From Streptomyces smyrnaeus (lineage in GTDB: Bacteria > Actinomycetota > Actinomycetes > Streptomycetales > Streptomycetaceae), in contig NZ_JAFFZM010000024.1 of the NCBI RefSeq assembly GCF_017676345.1, positions 1 to 64,000 on the forward strand: a stretch of 64,000 bases of DNA. The letters are read 5' to 3'. The translations under genes and the position numbers were made by a program. Of the stretch, positions 34,500 to 42,652 are shown piece after piece. How positions within the stretch are numbered: position 1 is the first letter of the stretch; the number at the start of each line of letters is the position of its first letter. The notes below the pieces were generated by a model. The model made no database searches and was not told where the DNA came from. It saw only the letters and a list, made by a program, of their open reading frames with translations.

Positions 34500-36365
34500 T
34501 CAGCTGATGTTGAGGCCCTTGCTCTGGAGCCACGGAATGGGGTCCACAGCCGAGCCGCCGCCCGGGTGCACCTCGAAGTGCAGATGCGGACCGGTGGAGT
34601 TGCCGGAGTTGCCGGAGTAGGCGATCACATCGCCCGCCTTCACCTCGCCCGAGCGGATCTTGTTGCTGCTCAGATGGCAGTACCAGGTCTCCGTGCCGTC
34701 CTTCGCCGTCACGACCGCCATGTTCCCGTACGCCACGTCGTGCTTCGTGGAGACGACGCCGTCGGTGGCGGCCATGACGGGGGTGCCGTAACTGACCGGG
34801 AAGTCGATACCGGTGTGGATCGACATCCAGTTGACGCCTGCCTGGCCGTAGCGCGCGCTGAGGGAGTGGTCCTTGACCGGGATCGCGAACTTGGGGCGCA
34901 TGGCCTCCTTGCGCGCCGCCTCCTTCGCCTTGCGCTCCTTCTCGGCCTCCTGGCGCTGCTTGAGGTCGATGCGCTCCTGGGTGCGGCTGGCGCGGTCGGC
35001 GAAGTCGTCGGCGTCCGCGGAGAGCCCCTGGAGCTGGGTGTCCAGCTTGCTGTTGGCGCTCGACGGTTTGACGGGTGCGGCGTCCGGTGCGGCGACCGTG
35101 GTGCTGTCCTTGTTGTCGTCGCCCATCACACTGGCCGCTGCGGCTCCCGCGACACCCATGACGGCGACGGACGGTACGGCCACGGTGATCAGCGCCCGGC
35201 GCCGGGGCCGGGGTTTGGGGGAGCGGCGGCGTCCGCGGCCGTGCGGGCCGCCGACGGTGCCGAGCGCGGCGGGTGGTGCGGCGGTGTCGTCGTGACCGTC
35301 CCACTCGTCGTCCGACCCGGGGGCGAAATCGTGCTCGTACGGCGACTCATCGGCCTGCTCGTGCCCGTGCTCGTGCTGGGCGACTGCGGAGAAGTCCCAC
35401 TGGGCGGTGGAGTCCTGGCCCTGCTCGGGAGCGGTGAAGCCGTGGTGGTCGGGTTCGAACTGTGCGGCGCCCGGCCCGTATCCCGCCTCCGCGCCGTAGG
35501 TGCTCTCTTCGCCGCCGCCGTAACCCGGCAGACCGTGACCGCCCGGCTGCTCGTGACCTCCCGCACCGCCGTAACCGTTGTAGGTCTCGTAGGCCTCGTA
35601 GCTCTCATAGGCCTCGTAGGCGGCGCTGTCGTGCGCCTCGTAGTTGCCGTGGCCGGAATGGTCGGCGGGGGCGGAGTGGCCCGCGTGGCTGCCGTGTTGC
35701 GAGTCGTAACCGTCGTACGCGGCCTGCCCGTCGGCGCCCTGTCCGTCGTAGGCGCCCTGTCCGTCGTAGGCGGCGTGCTCGTAACCGGTGTAGCCCTCGT
35801 GGTTCTCGTAGCCGTAGGCCGTGCCCTGGCCGTCGGTCGTCCAACCGCCGGTCTGGGTACCGGCCGCGTCCCAGCCGCCGGTGCCCCAGGTGGTCGTGTC
35901 CCAGCCGCCGGTTTCCTGCACCCCGAAGGTCCACTGGCCGGTGCCGTCGTCGGCCCTGAGGTGTCCTGCGCCGAACCCCGGCGCGGAGAGGCCGCCGTCG
36001 GTCTGCTCGGGGCCCGCTTGCGCCGGGATGTGCCCGGTGGCCATGGGGTCGGGGCTGTAACTCCCCGTTCCCCAGGCGGTGCCGGCCTCCCACGACGCGG
36101 TCGGACAGCTGCCGGTGTCGGTCCCGGGAAGGGTGCCGAACAGGGGATCGTCGTCACCGTAGGACGTGCCTGAGCCGTCGGCGTAGGAGCCACCGGACGT
36201 GTCGTAGGTGCCGGTGGAATACCCGTCGTGCGAGCCGGCCTGGTAGGCGTCCTCGCTGTAAGCGCCGTACGCGGGCTGTGTGTAGTCCGCGTCGTAGGTG
36301 CCGTACGAGAAGCCGGAACCGGGGTCGTCGGGACTCGGGACTCCCGACGGATGACGGTCGTTCAC
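34500..36365 (-). CDS. M23 peptidoglycan metallopeptidase with long Tyr/Gly-rich cytoplasmic tail
   Basis: 621 residues. The first 340 are a low-complexity domain rich in Tyr, Gly, Asp, Ser and Gln, including repeats of the type YEAYESYEAYETY. A basic patch (RGRRRSPKPRPRRR) then precedes one membrane helix near 390-415. Outside, a coiled-coil (about 440-490) leads to the M23 domain with HTGIDF, WYCHLS and HLHFEVH, the zinc and catalytic ligands of LytM endopeptidases. GTG 36365 is preferred (GAGAAG six bases upstream); GTG 36368 and TTG 36371 are in frame. It probably cuts wall cross-links; the tail may mediate clustering. Confidence 0.88.
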   Translation of the reverse strand: MNDRHPSGVPSPDDPGSGFSYGTYDADYTQPAYGAYSEDAYQAGSHDGYSTGTYDTSGGSYADGSGTSYGDDDPLFGTLPGTDTGSCPTASWEAGTAWGTGSYSPDPMATGHIPAQAGPEQTDGGLSAPGFGAGHLRADDGTGQWTFGVQETGGWDTTTWGTGGWDAAGTQTGGWTTDGQGTAYGYENHEGYTGYEHAAYDGQGAYDGQGADGQAAYDGYDSQHGSHAGHSAPADHSGHGNYEAHDSAAYEAYESYEAYETYNGYGGAGGHEQPGGHGLPGYGGGEESTYGAEAGYGPGAAQFEPDHHGFTAPEQGQDSTAQWDFSAVAQHEHGHEQADESPYEHDFAPGSDDEWDGHDDTAAPPAALGTVGGPHGRGRRRSPKPRPRRRALITVAVPSVAVMGVAGAAAASVMGDDNKDSTTVAAPDAAPVKPSSANSKLDTQLQGLSADADDFADRASRTQERIDLKQRQEAEKERKAKEAARKEAMRPKFAIPVKDHSLSARYGQAGVNWMSIHTGIDFPVSYGTPVMAATDGVVSTKHDVAYGNMAVVTAKDGTETWYCHLSSNKIRSGEVKAGDVIAYSGNSGNSTGPHLHFEVHPGGGSAVDPIPWLQSKGLNIS

Positions 36366-37285
36366 CACCAACTTCTCTTTCGCCTCGGCGACAGGGGCGG
36401 AGCAGTGCGGTGACTGTACCCGGCGGTATGCGACGGCGACAATCTACGGGAGGTTTTAGCGCCGCAGGAAAAGGGCAATCGGCCGCCTTTCGGCGGACTA
36501 CGGACTGGTAGCAGAGGTTGAGTTCGAAATTCGTTCGAAAGAGTGAGTCTCTCGGATGGCCCTGTCCGTCGTCCCGGTGCCGGGGGCGGTGAGGACGCTC
36601 CCGGCGCACCCGGTCCGGTTCCAACTCCCCACGGATGCGGGCGCGAACACCGAATCCCCCGTCCGCGCCATATGCCCGACACTGCTCTGATGGGCGGCCG
36701 ATACCCGCAGGTCGGAATGGTCGAGCCGGTCCGTTTCCGGCGTAATTGATCAAGGCTTCAACGCCTCAACGCTTCGGGAAATCGATGAAGGCGGTGCAAG
36801 CGGCGCAAATACGCGTACGGTCGGCGGGCACTGTCGGCCGCCCCGCGCCGCCCCGCCTTGCCGTCGGTCGGCCCGCGTTCCGGCCGTTCCGAAGCCGGGG
36901 CGCGTCCGGCGCACAACGAGGGGCGTGCGGGCCCCGGGCGCCGGGCGCGCGCGGGAGCATCCAGGACGCGCGTCACGTCGTGGGCGCTGCGGACGAGAAT
37001 TGGCTCGCGCGCGTCACCCGACGCGTGCGGCGCTGGTCCCGGCCCGTCCCGGGGCCGCCCCCAGCCCGGCCCGCCCCACCCGGCCCGCCCCCGGTCTGGC
37101 CCGCCCCCGGTCTGGCCCGCTCCCAGCCTGGCCCGCCTCCGGCCCGGCGCCGGATCCGGGGCCCCGCGTGTGATTTCCCCCTCGGTTGCGAGCCCGGAAG
37201 GGGACGGGTGCGGGATGCTGGAGATAACGTGCGTTCACACCCCGTGGCCCGTCCGGCCGGGAGGTCGTCCTAGAGGGAGGCAGTG
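36366..37285. other. 920-base intergenic region
   Basis: No gene supported. Open frames on the plus strand up to 175 codons (for example 36746-37273) lack ribosome-binding sites, normal codon bias and domains. It holds the M23 promoter region; a TAGATT box on the minus strand at about 36441-36446 is a candidate -10. It also contains a locally AT-rich stretch near 36455-36545 and the tandem repeat at 37068-37145 in front of icmB. This is the longest gap in the window. Confidence 0.55.
37068..37145. repeat. 16-base tandem repeat upstream of icmB
   Basis: Four 16-base units starting GGCCCGC lie head to tail (37082-37097 and 37098-37113 identical, then 37114-37129 and 37130-37145 diverged), preceded by a 14-base partial unit. 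The C-rich strand may arise by slippage. Copy number could vary between strains. Confidence 0.7.
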
Positions 37286-37696
37286 ATGGATGTGACCGGT
37301 CCGATCCGCGTGGTGGTCGCCAAACCGGGCCTCGACGGCCATGACCGAGGCGCCAAGGTCATCGCCCGAGCCCTGCGCGACGCCGGTATGGAGGTCATCT
37401 ACACCGGGCTGCACCAGACCCCCGAACAGGTCGTGGACACCGCCATCCAGGAAGACGCGGACGCCATCGGCCTGTCCATCCTCTCCGGCGCACACAACAC
37501 CCTCTTCGCACGGGTACTGGAACTGCTGCGCGAGCGGGACGCCACCGACATCAAGGTCTTCGGCGGCGGGATCATCCCCGAGGCGGACATCCCCCCGCTG
37601 AAGGAGCAGGGTGTCGCCGAGATCTTCACCCCCGGCGCCACCACCAGCGAGGTCGTCGACTGGATCCGCACCCACGTGGGCCCGGTCGCAGCCTGA
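37286..37696 (+). CDS. icmB: Cobalamin-binding small subunit of acyl-CoA mutase (IcmB-type)
   Basis: 136 residues, the length of isobutyryl-CoA mutase small subunits. It binds adenosylcobalamin and joins a separate large subunit to interconvert isobutyryl- and n-butyryl-CoA. The B12 motif D-x-H-x2-G is seen in KPGLDGHDRGAKV, with SILSGAHN and GGGIIPEAD completing the fold and FTPGATT at the end. No large-subunit gene is in the window, as expected for streptomycetes where icmA lies elsewhere. ATG 37286 with GGGAGG upstream; GTG 37283 would add one residue. Other small mutase subunits are possible. Confidence 0.88.
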   Translation: MDVTGPIRVVVAKPGLDGHDRGAKVIARALRDAGMEVIYTGLHQTPEQVVDTAIQEDADAIGLSILSGAHNTLFARVLELLRERDATDIKVFGGGIIPEADIPPLKEQGVAEIFTPGATTSEVVDWIRTHVGPVAA

Positions 37697-37733
37697 ACCC
37701 CTGAGCCCCCACCCGTTGCCGTCGCCCGTTGTT

Positions 37734-37758
37734 GCCCGTCAGCCGTCAGCCGTCAGCA
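37734..37758. repeat. Heptamer repeat
   Basis: The unit CCGTCAG occurs three times in tandem between the convergent icmB and DUF5691 genes. Probably slippage-derived; no function evident. Confidence 0.4.
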
Positions 37759-37842
37759 CGGGGCGGTGTCGCGGTGTCGATGCGGTGCCGGCACGGGGCG
37801 CTGCGGCGTCGCCGGCCGTGGTCGGCCCGGTGCAGTGCGGGG

Positions 37843-39678
37843 TCACCCCTCCCTGGGCCCCGGCATCTCCTCCCGCCGCCCCTCCCTCAGCTCCGCGAGC
37901 ATCGCGGAGCGCAGCCGCAGGGTGGCGACGAGCCGCTGGAACGACTCCGCCCAGTAAGCCCCGGCTCCCGGTGACTCGCCCTCCTTCTCGTCCGGCACAG
38001 CGGTGAGCGGCGCGAGCCGCTCCGCGTCGGCCGGGTCCAGACAGCGCTCGGCCAGCCCCATCACCCCGCTGAAGCTCCACGGGTAGCTGCCCGCGTCCCG
38101 CGCGATCTCCAAAGCGTCCACCACCGCCCGCCCCAGCGGCAGCGACCACGGCACGCCGCACACCCCCAGGATGCGGAACGCCTCCGACAGCCCGTGTGCC
38201 GCTATGAAGCGTGCGGCCCACTCGCCACGCTCCTCCTCGGGCAGCACCGCGAGCAGCTTGGCCGGATCGCCGGGACCCTCGGAGAACGGCTCGGTGGGCT
38301 CCCCGATGAGGGCGCGCGCCCACGCCGGGTTCCGCTGCCGCACCGCCGCACCGCACCACGCCGCGTGCAGATCGTCCCGCCAGCCGTCGGCGACCGGCAG
38401 CGCCACGATCTGTGCGGGCGTCAGTCCGCCCAGCTGTTCGCTCCACACCTCCAGCGGCGTCGCCTCCACCAGCTGGACCAGCCACCAGGCCCGTTCCCCG
38501 CGCCCCGTCGGCGGTTTGGCCACCACACCGTCACGCTGCATGTCGGTGTCGCACGCGTGCGGGGCCTCCACCACGATGCCCGCTGCCGGAGGCGACTCCC
38601 GGCGGTGGCCGGAGGACTGCGCCAGGGCGGAACCCGCACCGCCCATCCGGTCCAGCGCCACGCAGCTGCGGGCGCGCTTCGCCATCCGGGCCGCCAGTGC
38701 GGAGCCCGGCAATGTCGCCAGAAGTTCGGCGGCGGTCGCCCGCACGGTGCGGCTGCGGTCGGTCAGCGCCCGCTCCAGGAACGGCTCGTCGGCGGGGCCG
38801 AGACCCAGGCGCAGCGAGTCGAGGAACATCAGTCTGTCCTCGGCCCGCTCGGTCTGCCAGGTGGAGCTCAACAGCGCCAGCGCCGCCTGAGGATCGCGCT
38901 GCCGCACAGTTGTCAGCAGCGCCACCCGCTCGGCGAACAGCCCCTCCTGCCACAGTCGTTCCGTCTCCTGGGGGTGTTCGTCGGGGATCTGGTGGCGGAC
39001 GCCGTCGCGCAGCGCGAATTTCCAGTCGGCGTTGTGCCGCGCCAGCCACAGCGCCCGCGGGCCGGCGAACGCCAGCGTCTCGGCCCGAAGATCGGTGCGG
39101 GCGCGAGCGGCGTCCAGCAGCGCGGGCAGCAGCGCGGCGGGCGCGCGATAGCCCTGGGCGTTCGCCTCCGCGAGCCACTGCGGCAGCAGCTCACCCAGGT
39201 CCGGACCCGAACCGCGCCGCCCGGACGCCGCCCCCGCCGGACTCGACCCGCTCAGCGCCCGGTCGGCGAGCAGCGTCGCCAGCCGCCGCTCGGCCGCGCT
39301 GGGCAGCGGCTCCCGCTCGTCCGCCGGGGCGGGCTCGGGCCGCTGCCGGGACACGGCGGGCCGCGCACCCGCCCGGCGACGGACGGTTTCGGTGGCCGCC
39401 GCGTCCAGGAGGGCCGTCACGCTTCCACCCGGTGGGCGCCGCCGCTCGGACCCCAGCAGCGCGGCGGCCACCAGCTCCCCCCAGTCCCCGGCACGCGCTG
39501 CCCCGGACTCCGGTTCCGTGACTGTCGCCGACCCCGTCCGCGACCCGGCGGCCCCCGCCTGCGCCTCGCCCTTCGGGCCGAGGACTGTGCTGTCGGCTCC
39601 GCCGTGCTGCTCCTGTGCGTCGCCGGGCGGCGGCTCGCTCTCGCGTATGCGCCGTCCCGCTTCCGTCTCAACCGTCAC
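37843..39678 (-). CDS. DUF5691 family protein (helical-repeat)
   Basis: 611 residues, cytoplasmic, no membrane segment. After a disordered start (1-65) comes WGELVAAALLGSERR, typical of the DUF5691 family. The middle is built of alpha-helical repeats that resemble HEAT units (for example EPFLERALTDRSRTVRATAA). The C-terminal part has LGRAVVDALEIARDAGSYPW. No catalytic motif seen. It lies just downstream of the SWIM gene on the same strand (87-base gap) and back to back with the MoxR/DUF5682/VWA operon. A partner or adaptor role in that system is inferred from linkage. GTG start. Confidence 0.82.
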   Translation of the reverse strand: MTVETEAGRRIRESEPPPGDAQEQHGGADSTVLGPKGEAQAGAAGSRTGSATVTEPESGAARAGDWGELVAAALLGSERRRPPGGSVTALLDAAATETVRRRAGARPAVSRQRPEPAPADEREPLPSAAERRLATLLADRALSGSSPAGAASGRRGSGPDLGELLPQWLAEANAQGYRAPAALLPALLDAARARTDLRAETLAFAGPRALWLARHNADWKFALRDGVRHQIPDEHPQETERLWQEGLFAERVALLTTVRQRDPQAALALLSSTWQTERAEDRLMFLDSLRLGLGPADEPFLERALTDRSRTVRATAAELLATLPGSALAARMAKRARSCVALDRMGGAGSALAQSSGHRRESPPAAGIVVEAPHACDTDMQRDGVVAKPPTGRGERAWWLVQLVEATPLEVWSEQLGGLTPAQIVALPVADGWRDDLHAAWCGAAVRQRNPAWARALIGEPTEPFSEGPGDPAKLLAVLPEEERGEWAARFIAAHGLSEAFRILGVCGVPWSLPLGRAVVDALEIARDAGSYPWSFSGVMGLAERCLDPADAERLAPLTAVPDEKEGESPGAGAYWAESFQRLVATLRLRSAMLAELREGRREEMPGPREG

Positions 39679-39765
39679 ATCAGCCTCTTCCGTTGCCGCT
39701 CGCCGCTCGCCGCTCGCCGTTCCGCCTGTGGACCGTCCGTCCGCCTTTGCTTCGTCCCCCGGCCG

Positions 39766-41304
39766 TCACAAGGGGATGGGCTTGCCCTCGCTCCAGGCCG
39801 TGTGCGGGGCGAAGCCGCGGTGGCCGCATTCGCCGAAGACCGTGACCGGCCCGTCCGCGGAGATCGCCAGCAATCTCCACAGCGCTGCGGTGCTGGTGCC
39901 CGGTGCCACCGGCAGGGCGATCTCCTCGTCGGCAGCCGCGAGTTGCCAGCCGTCCTGGCTGCCGCCGCCTCTTGCCTGCCGGACCGCGGCGCCCCCTCCA
40001 CCGCCGCGCTGCGGACCCGTACCGCCGCCCGCCGGGCCGGAGCCGGGCGGTGGAACGGGCACCACTTCCCGCAGCACGCACGGCCACCCCTCCAGCCAGG
40101 GGTCGTCGCGCAGGGCTTCCGAGTAGGCGCCCAGGGCCTGCTGGATGCCCGCGCCCGGTGGCACGAAGCCGGGGAGCGGAGCTCCGTGCCGCTCCCCGAG
40201 AGCGGCGCGCAGCGGACCGGCCCCCGGGTAGTAGGCCAGCTCCGCGTCCAGCGCCGCGCCCACCGGCAGCGCCAGTTCCGGAGCGCGCCCGCCCGCGCCG
40301 TAGGAGAGCAGCAGGGCGTCCCGCCCCGTGGTGCGGCCGTGCAGCCAGATGCGGCGTACGGTCAAGCGCCCCTCGTCGCTGTCCCGCTGCGCCAGCACCA
40401 GCCACACGTCCCGTATCAAGGCCTCCTCGTCGGCCAGCAGTTCGGCTGCCTCCACTGTCAGGCCGACGCGCGATCTGACGGTTTCGGCGAGCGGGGGCGG
40501 AAGTTCGTCGGCTCTCATCCAGCCGCGGGTCAGCAGGTGGAGCAGCGCGCACTCCGCCAGCAGCCGCTCGGGCCAGCCCTCTCCGGATCCGGGGACGGTG
40601 CCCAGCTCGCGTATCCGGGTGGCCAACCCGGGAGCCTGGGCGTCGACCATGCGGGCCGCCATCTCCTCCCACGGCGCGTACCCCGACTGCTCCGCACCCG
40701 CGAGGCCGCCCCGCAGCAGATCGGCCAGGCGCTGCTCCAACTCCTCGGCGCCCGCCGTGATCCGCGCGGCGCGCTGCTCGGCACGGCGGCGCGCGGCCTC
40801 GGCCCGTTGCCGGGCGTCCTCCTCTCCACCCCGTGCTGTCTCGCCTGCGGTCGCCCCCTCTCCCGCGCTGCGCGCGGCGCCCGGCTCGCCGCTCGTATCG
40901 CCCGCACCGCTCGTTCCCGCACCGCTGCCGGCCGCCTTCTTGTTCGCGCGCTGTCTGCGGCCACTCAGCCAGCCGTCGGCCCACTCCGGAGGTACGCTCC
41001 CCTCCGCGACGGCTGCCTCGTCGCCCGCCCAGAGCAGCAGCAGTCCGACCGCGTGCTTGCACGGGAACTTCCGGCTGGGGCACGAGCACTTGTAGCCGGG
41101 CCCCTGGCCCCCGTCGAGGTCCACCACCGTCTGGTACGGCTTGCTTCCGCTGCCCTTGCACTGCCCCCAGACCGCGCCGCCGCCCGACCCCGCCTCCGTC
41201 CACGGGCCGGGCGCCGACAGCTTGCTCCCCGCGCGACGTGACGCGTCGTCAGGCGCCAGCGCCATTACCTGCTCCGCCGTCCAGCGAACCGCCTGTCCAC
41301 CCAT
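39766..41304 (-). CDS. SWIM zinc-finger family protein
   Basis: 512 residues. The SWIM finger C-x-C-xn-C-x-H is at about 80-95 (YKCSCPSRKFPCKHAVGLLL). Before it come MGGQAVRWTAEQVMALAPD and a beta-rich stretch. An Arg/Glu/Ala-rich helix (about 130-200) and a long C-terminal part of unknown fold follow. SWIM fingers bind DNA or proteins. The gene is divergent from the MoxR-led operon with 187 bases between starts, and upstream of DUF5691. I set the start at ATG 41304 because the finger domain begins there; an earlier in-frame ATG at 41352 is not conserved in character. Confidence 0.85.
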   Translation of the reverse strand: MGGQAVRWTAEQVMALAPDDASRRAGSKLSAPGPWTEAGSGGGAVWGQCKGSGSKPYQTVVDLDGGQGPGYKCSCPSRKFPCKHAVGLLLLWAGDEAAVAEGSVPPEWADGWLSGRRQRANKKAAGSGAGTSGAGDTSGEPGAARSAGEGATAGETARGGEEDARQRAEAARRRAEQRAARITAGAEELEQRLADLLRGGLAGAEQSGYAPWEEMAARMVDAQAPGLATRIRELGTVPGSGEGWPERLLAECALLHLLTRGWMRADELPPPLAETVRSRVGLTVEAAELLADEEALIRDVWLVLAQRDSDEGRLTVRRIWLHGRTTGRDALLLSYGAGGRAPELALPVGAALDAELAYYPGAGPLRAALGERHGAPLPGFVPPGAGIQQALGAYSEALRDDPWLEGWPCVLREVVPVPPPGSGPAGGGTGPQRGGGGGAAVRQARGGGSQDGWQLAAADEEIALPVAPGTSTAALWRLLAISADGPVTVFGECGHRGFAPHTAWSEGKPIPL

Positions 41305-41491
41305 GCCGAAGACGGTAGGCGGCGCCACTGACAACGCCCCTCGACCGGCCATCGTCGCAGGTCGGAGCGATTGTCAGTGGCGGAGTGCAGAGTGGTTCAC
41401 GGATCGGCCGACGCGCTGCGGCGCGGGGGTTCCTTCCCTGGCCATCCCCTTGTCTTTTTCCGTTACGAGAGCCCTGCGTTGAGGGGGAGTT

Positions 41492-42652
41492 GTGACCGAG
41501 AGCCATGTCGCAGACCCGGCCGCCGAGTCCGCGCAAGAGCCGGCATCCGGCCCGGCTGCCGCAGCCGCTCCTGCCACCGCGCTGCGCCCGCACGCCGAGG
41601 ACGCCTTCGCCGATGAGCTGACGGCCCTCGCCGAGGTCGACGACCGGCCGCGGCCCGCACGCTGGCGGCTGTCCCCATGGGCCGTGGCGACCTATCTGCT
41701 CGGCGGTGAGCTGCCCGGAGGCAAGGTCGTCACGCCCAAGTACGTGGGCCCGCGCCGCATCGTCGAGGTTGCGATCAGCACACTGGCCACCGACCGGGCC
41801 CTGCTGCTGCTCGGTGTGCCCGGCACGGCCAAGACCTGGGTGTCGGAGCACCTGGCCGCCGCGGTCAGCGGGGACTCCACGCTGCTGGTCCAGGGCACGG
41901 CGGGCACCGCGGAAGAGGCGATCCGCTACGGATGGAACTACGCGCAGCTGCTCGCCCAGGGGCCCAGCCGCGAGGCACTGGTGCCGAGTCCGGTGATGCG
42001 CGCCATGGCCGAGGGAATGACGGCCCGGGTCGAGGAGCTGACCCGTATCCCCGCCGATGTGCAGGACACGTTGATCACCGTGCTGTCGGAGAAGACCCTC
42101 CCGATCCCCGAGCTGGGTGAGGAGGTGCAGGCGGTCAGCGGCTTCAATCTGATCGCGACGGCCAACGACCGCGACCGGGGGGTCAACGAGCTGTCGAGCG
42201 CGCTGCGCCGCCGCTTCAACACGGTGGTGCTGCCGCTGCCCGAGACGGCCGAGGCGGAGGTGGAGATCGTGGCCCGCCGGGTCGGCCAGCTCGGCCGCTC
42301 CCTCGATCTGCCGCCCGCCCCCGAGGGGTTCGACGAGATCCGCAGGGTGGTCACCGTCTTCCGGGAGCTGCGGGAGGGCGTCACCGACGACGGCCGCACC
42401 AAGCTCAAGTCCCCTTCCGGCACCCTCTCGACGGCCGAGGCCATCTCGGTCGTCACCGGTGGCCTCGCACTGTCGGCGCACTTCGGCGACGGAGTGCTGC
42501 GCGCCGGTGACGTGGCCGCCGGGATCCTCGGCGCCGTCGTCCGCGATCCCTCCTCCGACCAGGTGGTGTGGCAGGAGTATCTCGAGGCTGTCGTGCGCGA
42601 GCGCGAGGGCTGGAAGGACTTCTACCGCGCCTGCCGAGAGGTGTCCGCATGA
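41492..42652 (+). CDS. MoxR-family AAA+ ATPase
   Basis: 386 residues. Walker A is GVPGTAKTW (about 110), sensor 1 is FNLIATAND, and the arginine finger is SALRRRF. The Walker B position reads RVEELTRIP, with Glu-Glu where most AAA+ proteins have Asp-Glu. C-terminal helical lid included. MoxR ATPases act as chaperones, usually with a VWA-domain partner, to insert a metal or remodel a target. Here the VWA gene is the third of the operon. GTG 41492, then ATGA overlap with DUF5682. The N-terminal 35 residues are Ala/Pro-rich. Confidence 0.9.
   Translation: MTESHVADPAAESAQEPASGPAAAAAPATALRPHAEDAFADELTALAEVDDRPRPARWRLSPWAVATYLLGGELPGGKVVTPKYVGPRRIVEVAISTLATDRALLLLGVPGTAKTWVSEHLAAAVSGDSTLLVQGTAGTAEEAIRYGWNYAQLLAQGPSREALVPSPVMRAMAEGMTARVEELTRIPADVQDTLITVLSEKTLPIPELGEEVQAVSGFNLIATANDRDRGVNELSSALRRRFNTVVLPLPETAEAEVEIVARRVGQLGRSLDLPPAPEGFDEIRRVVTVFRELREGVTDDGRTKLKSPSGTLSTAEAISVVTGGLALSAHFGDGVLRAGDVAAGILGAVVRDPSSDQVVWQEYLEAVVREREGWKDFYRACREVSA

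Noticed and set aside
37068..37145. CRISPR array
   Set aside because: Units abut with no spacers; the same is true for 63319-63368. No cas genes.
36746..37273. Plus-strand frames of 142 and 175 codons in the gap before icmB
   Set aside because: No ribosome-binding site, biased low-complexity product, overlapping tandem repeats, two frames equally open.
39417..39678. Plus-strand frames across the DUF5691 and SWIM genes up to 1,015 codons
   Set aside because: Arg/Pro/Ala-rich translations without domains, opposite to genes with clear families.
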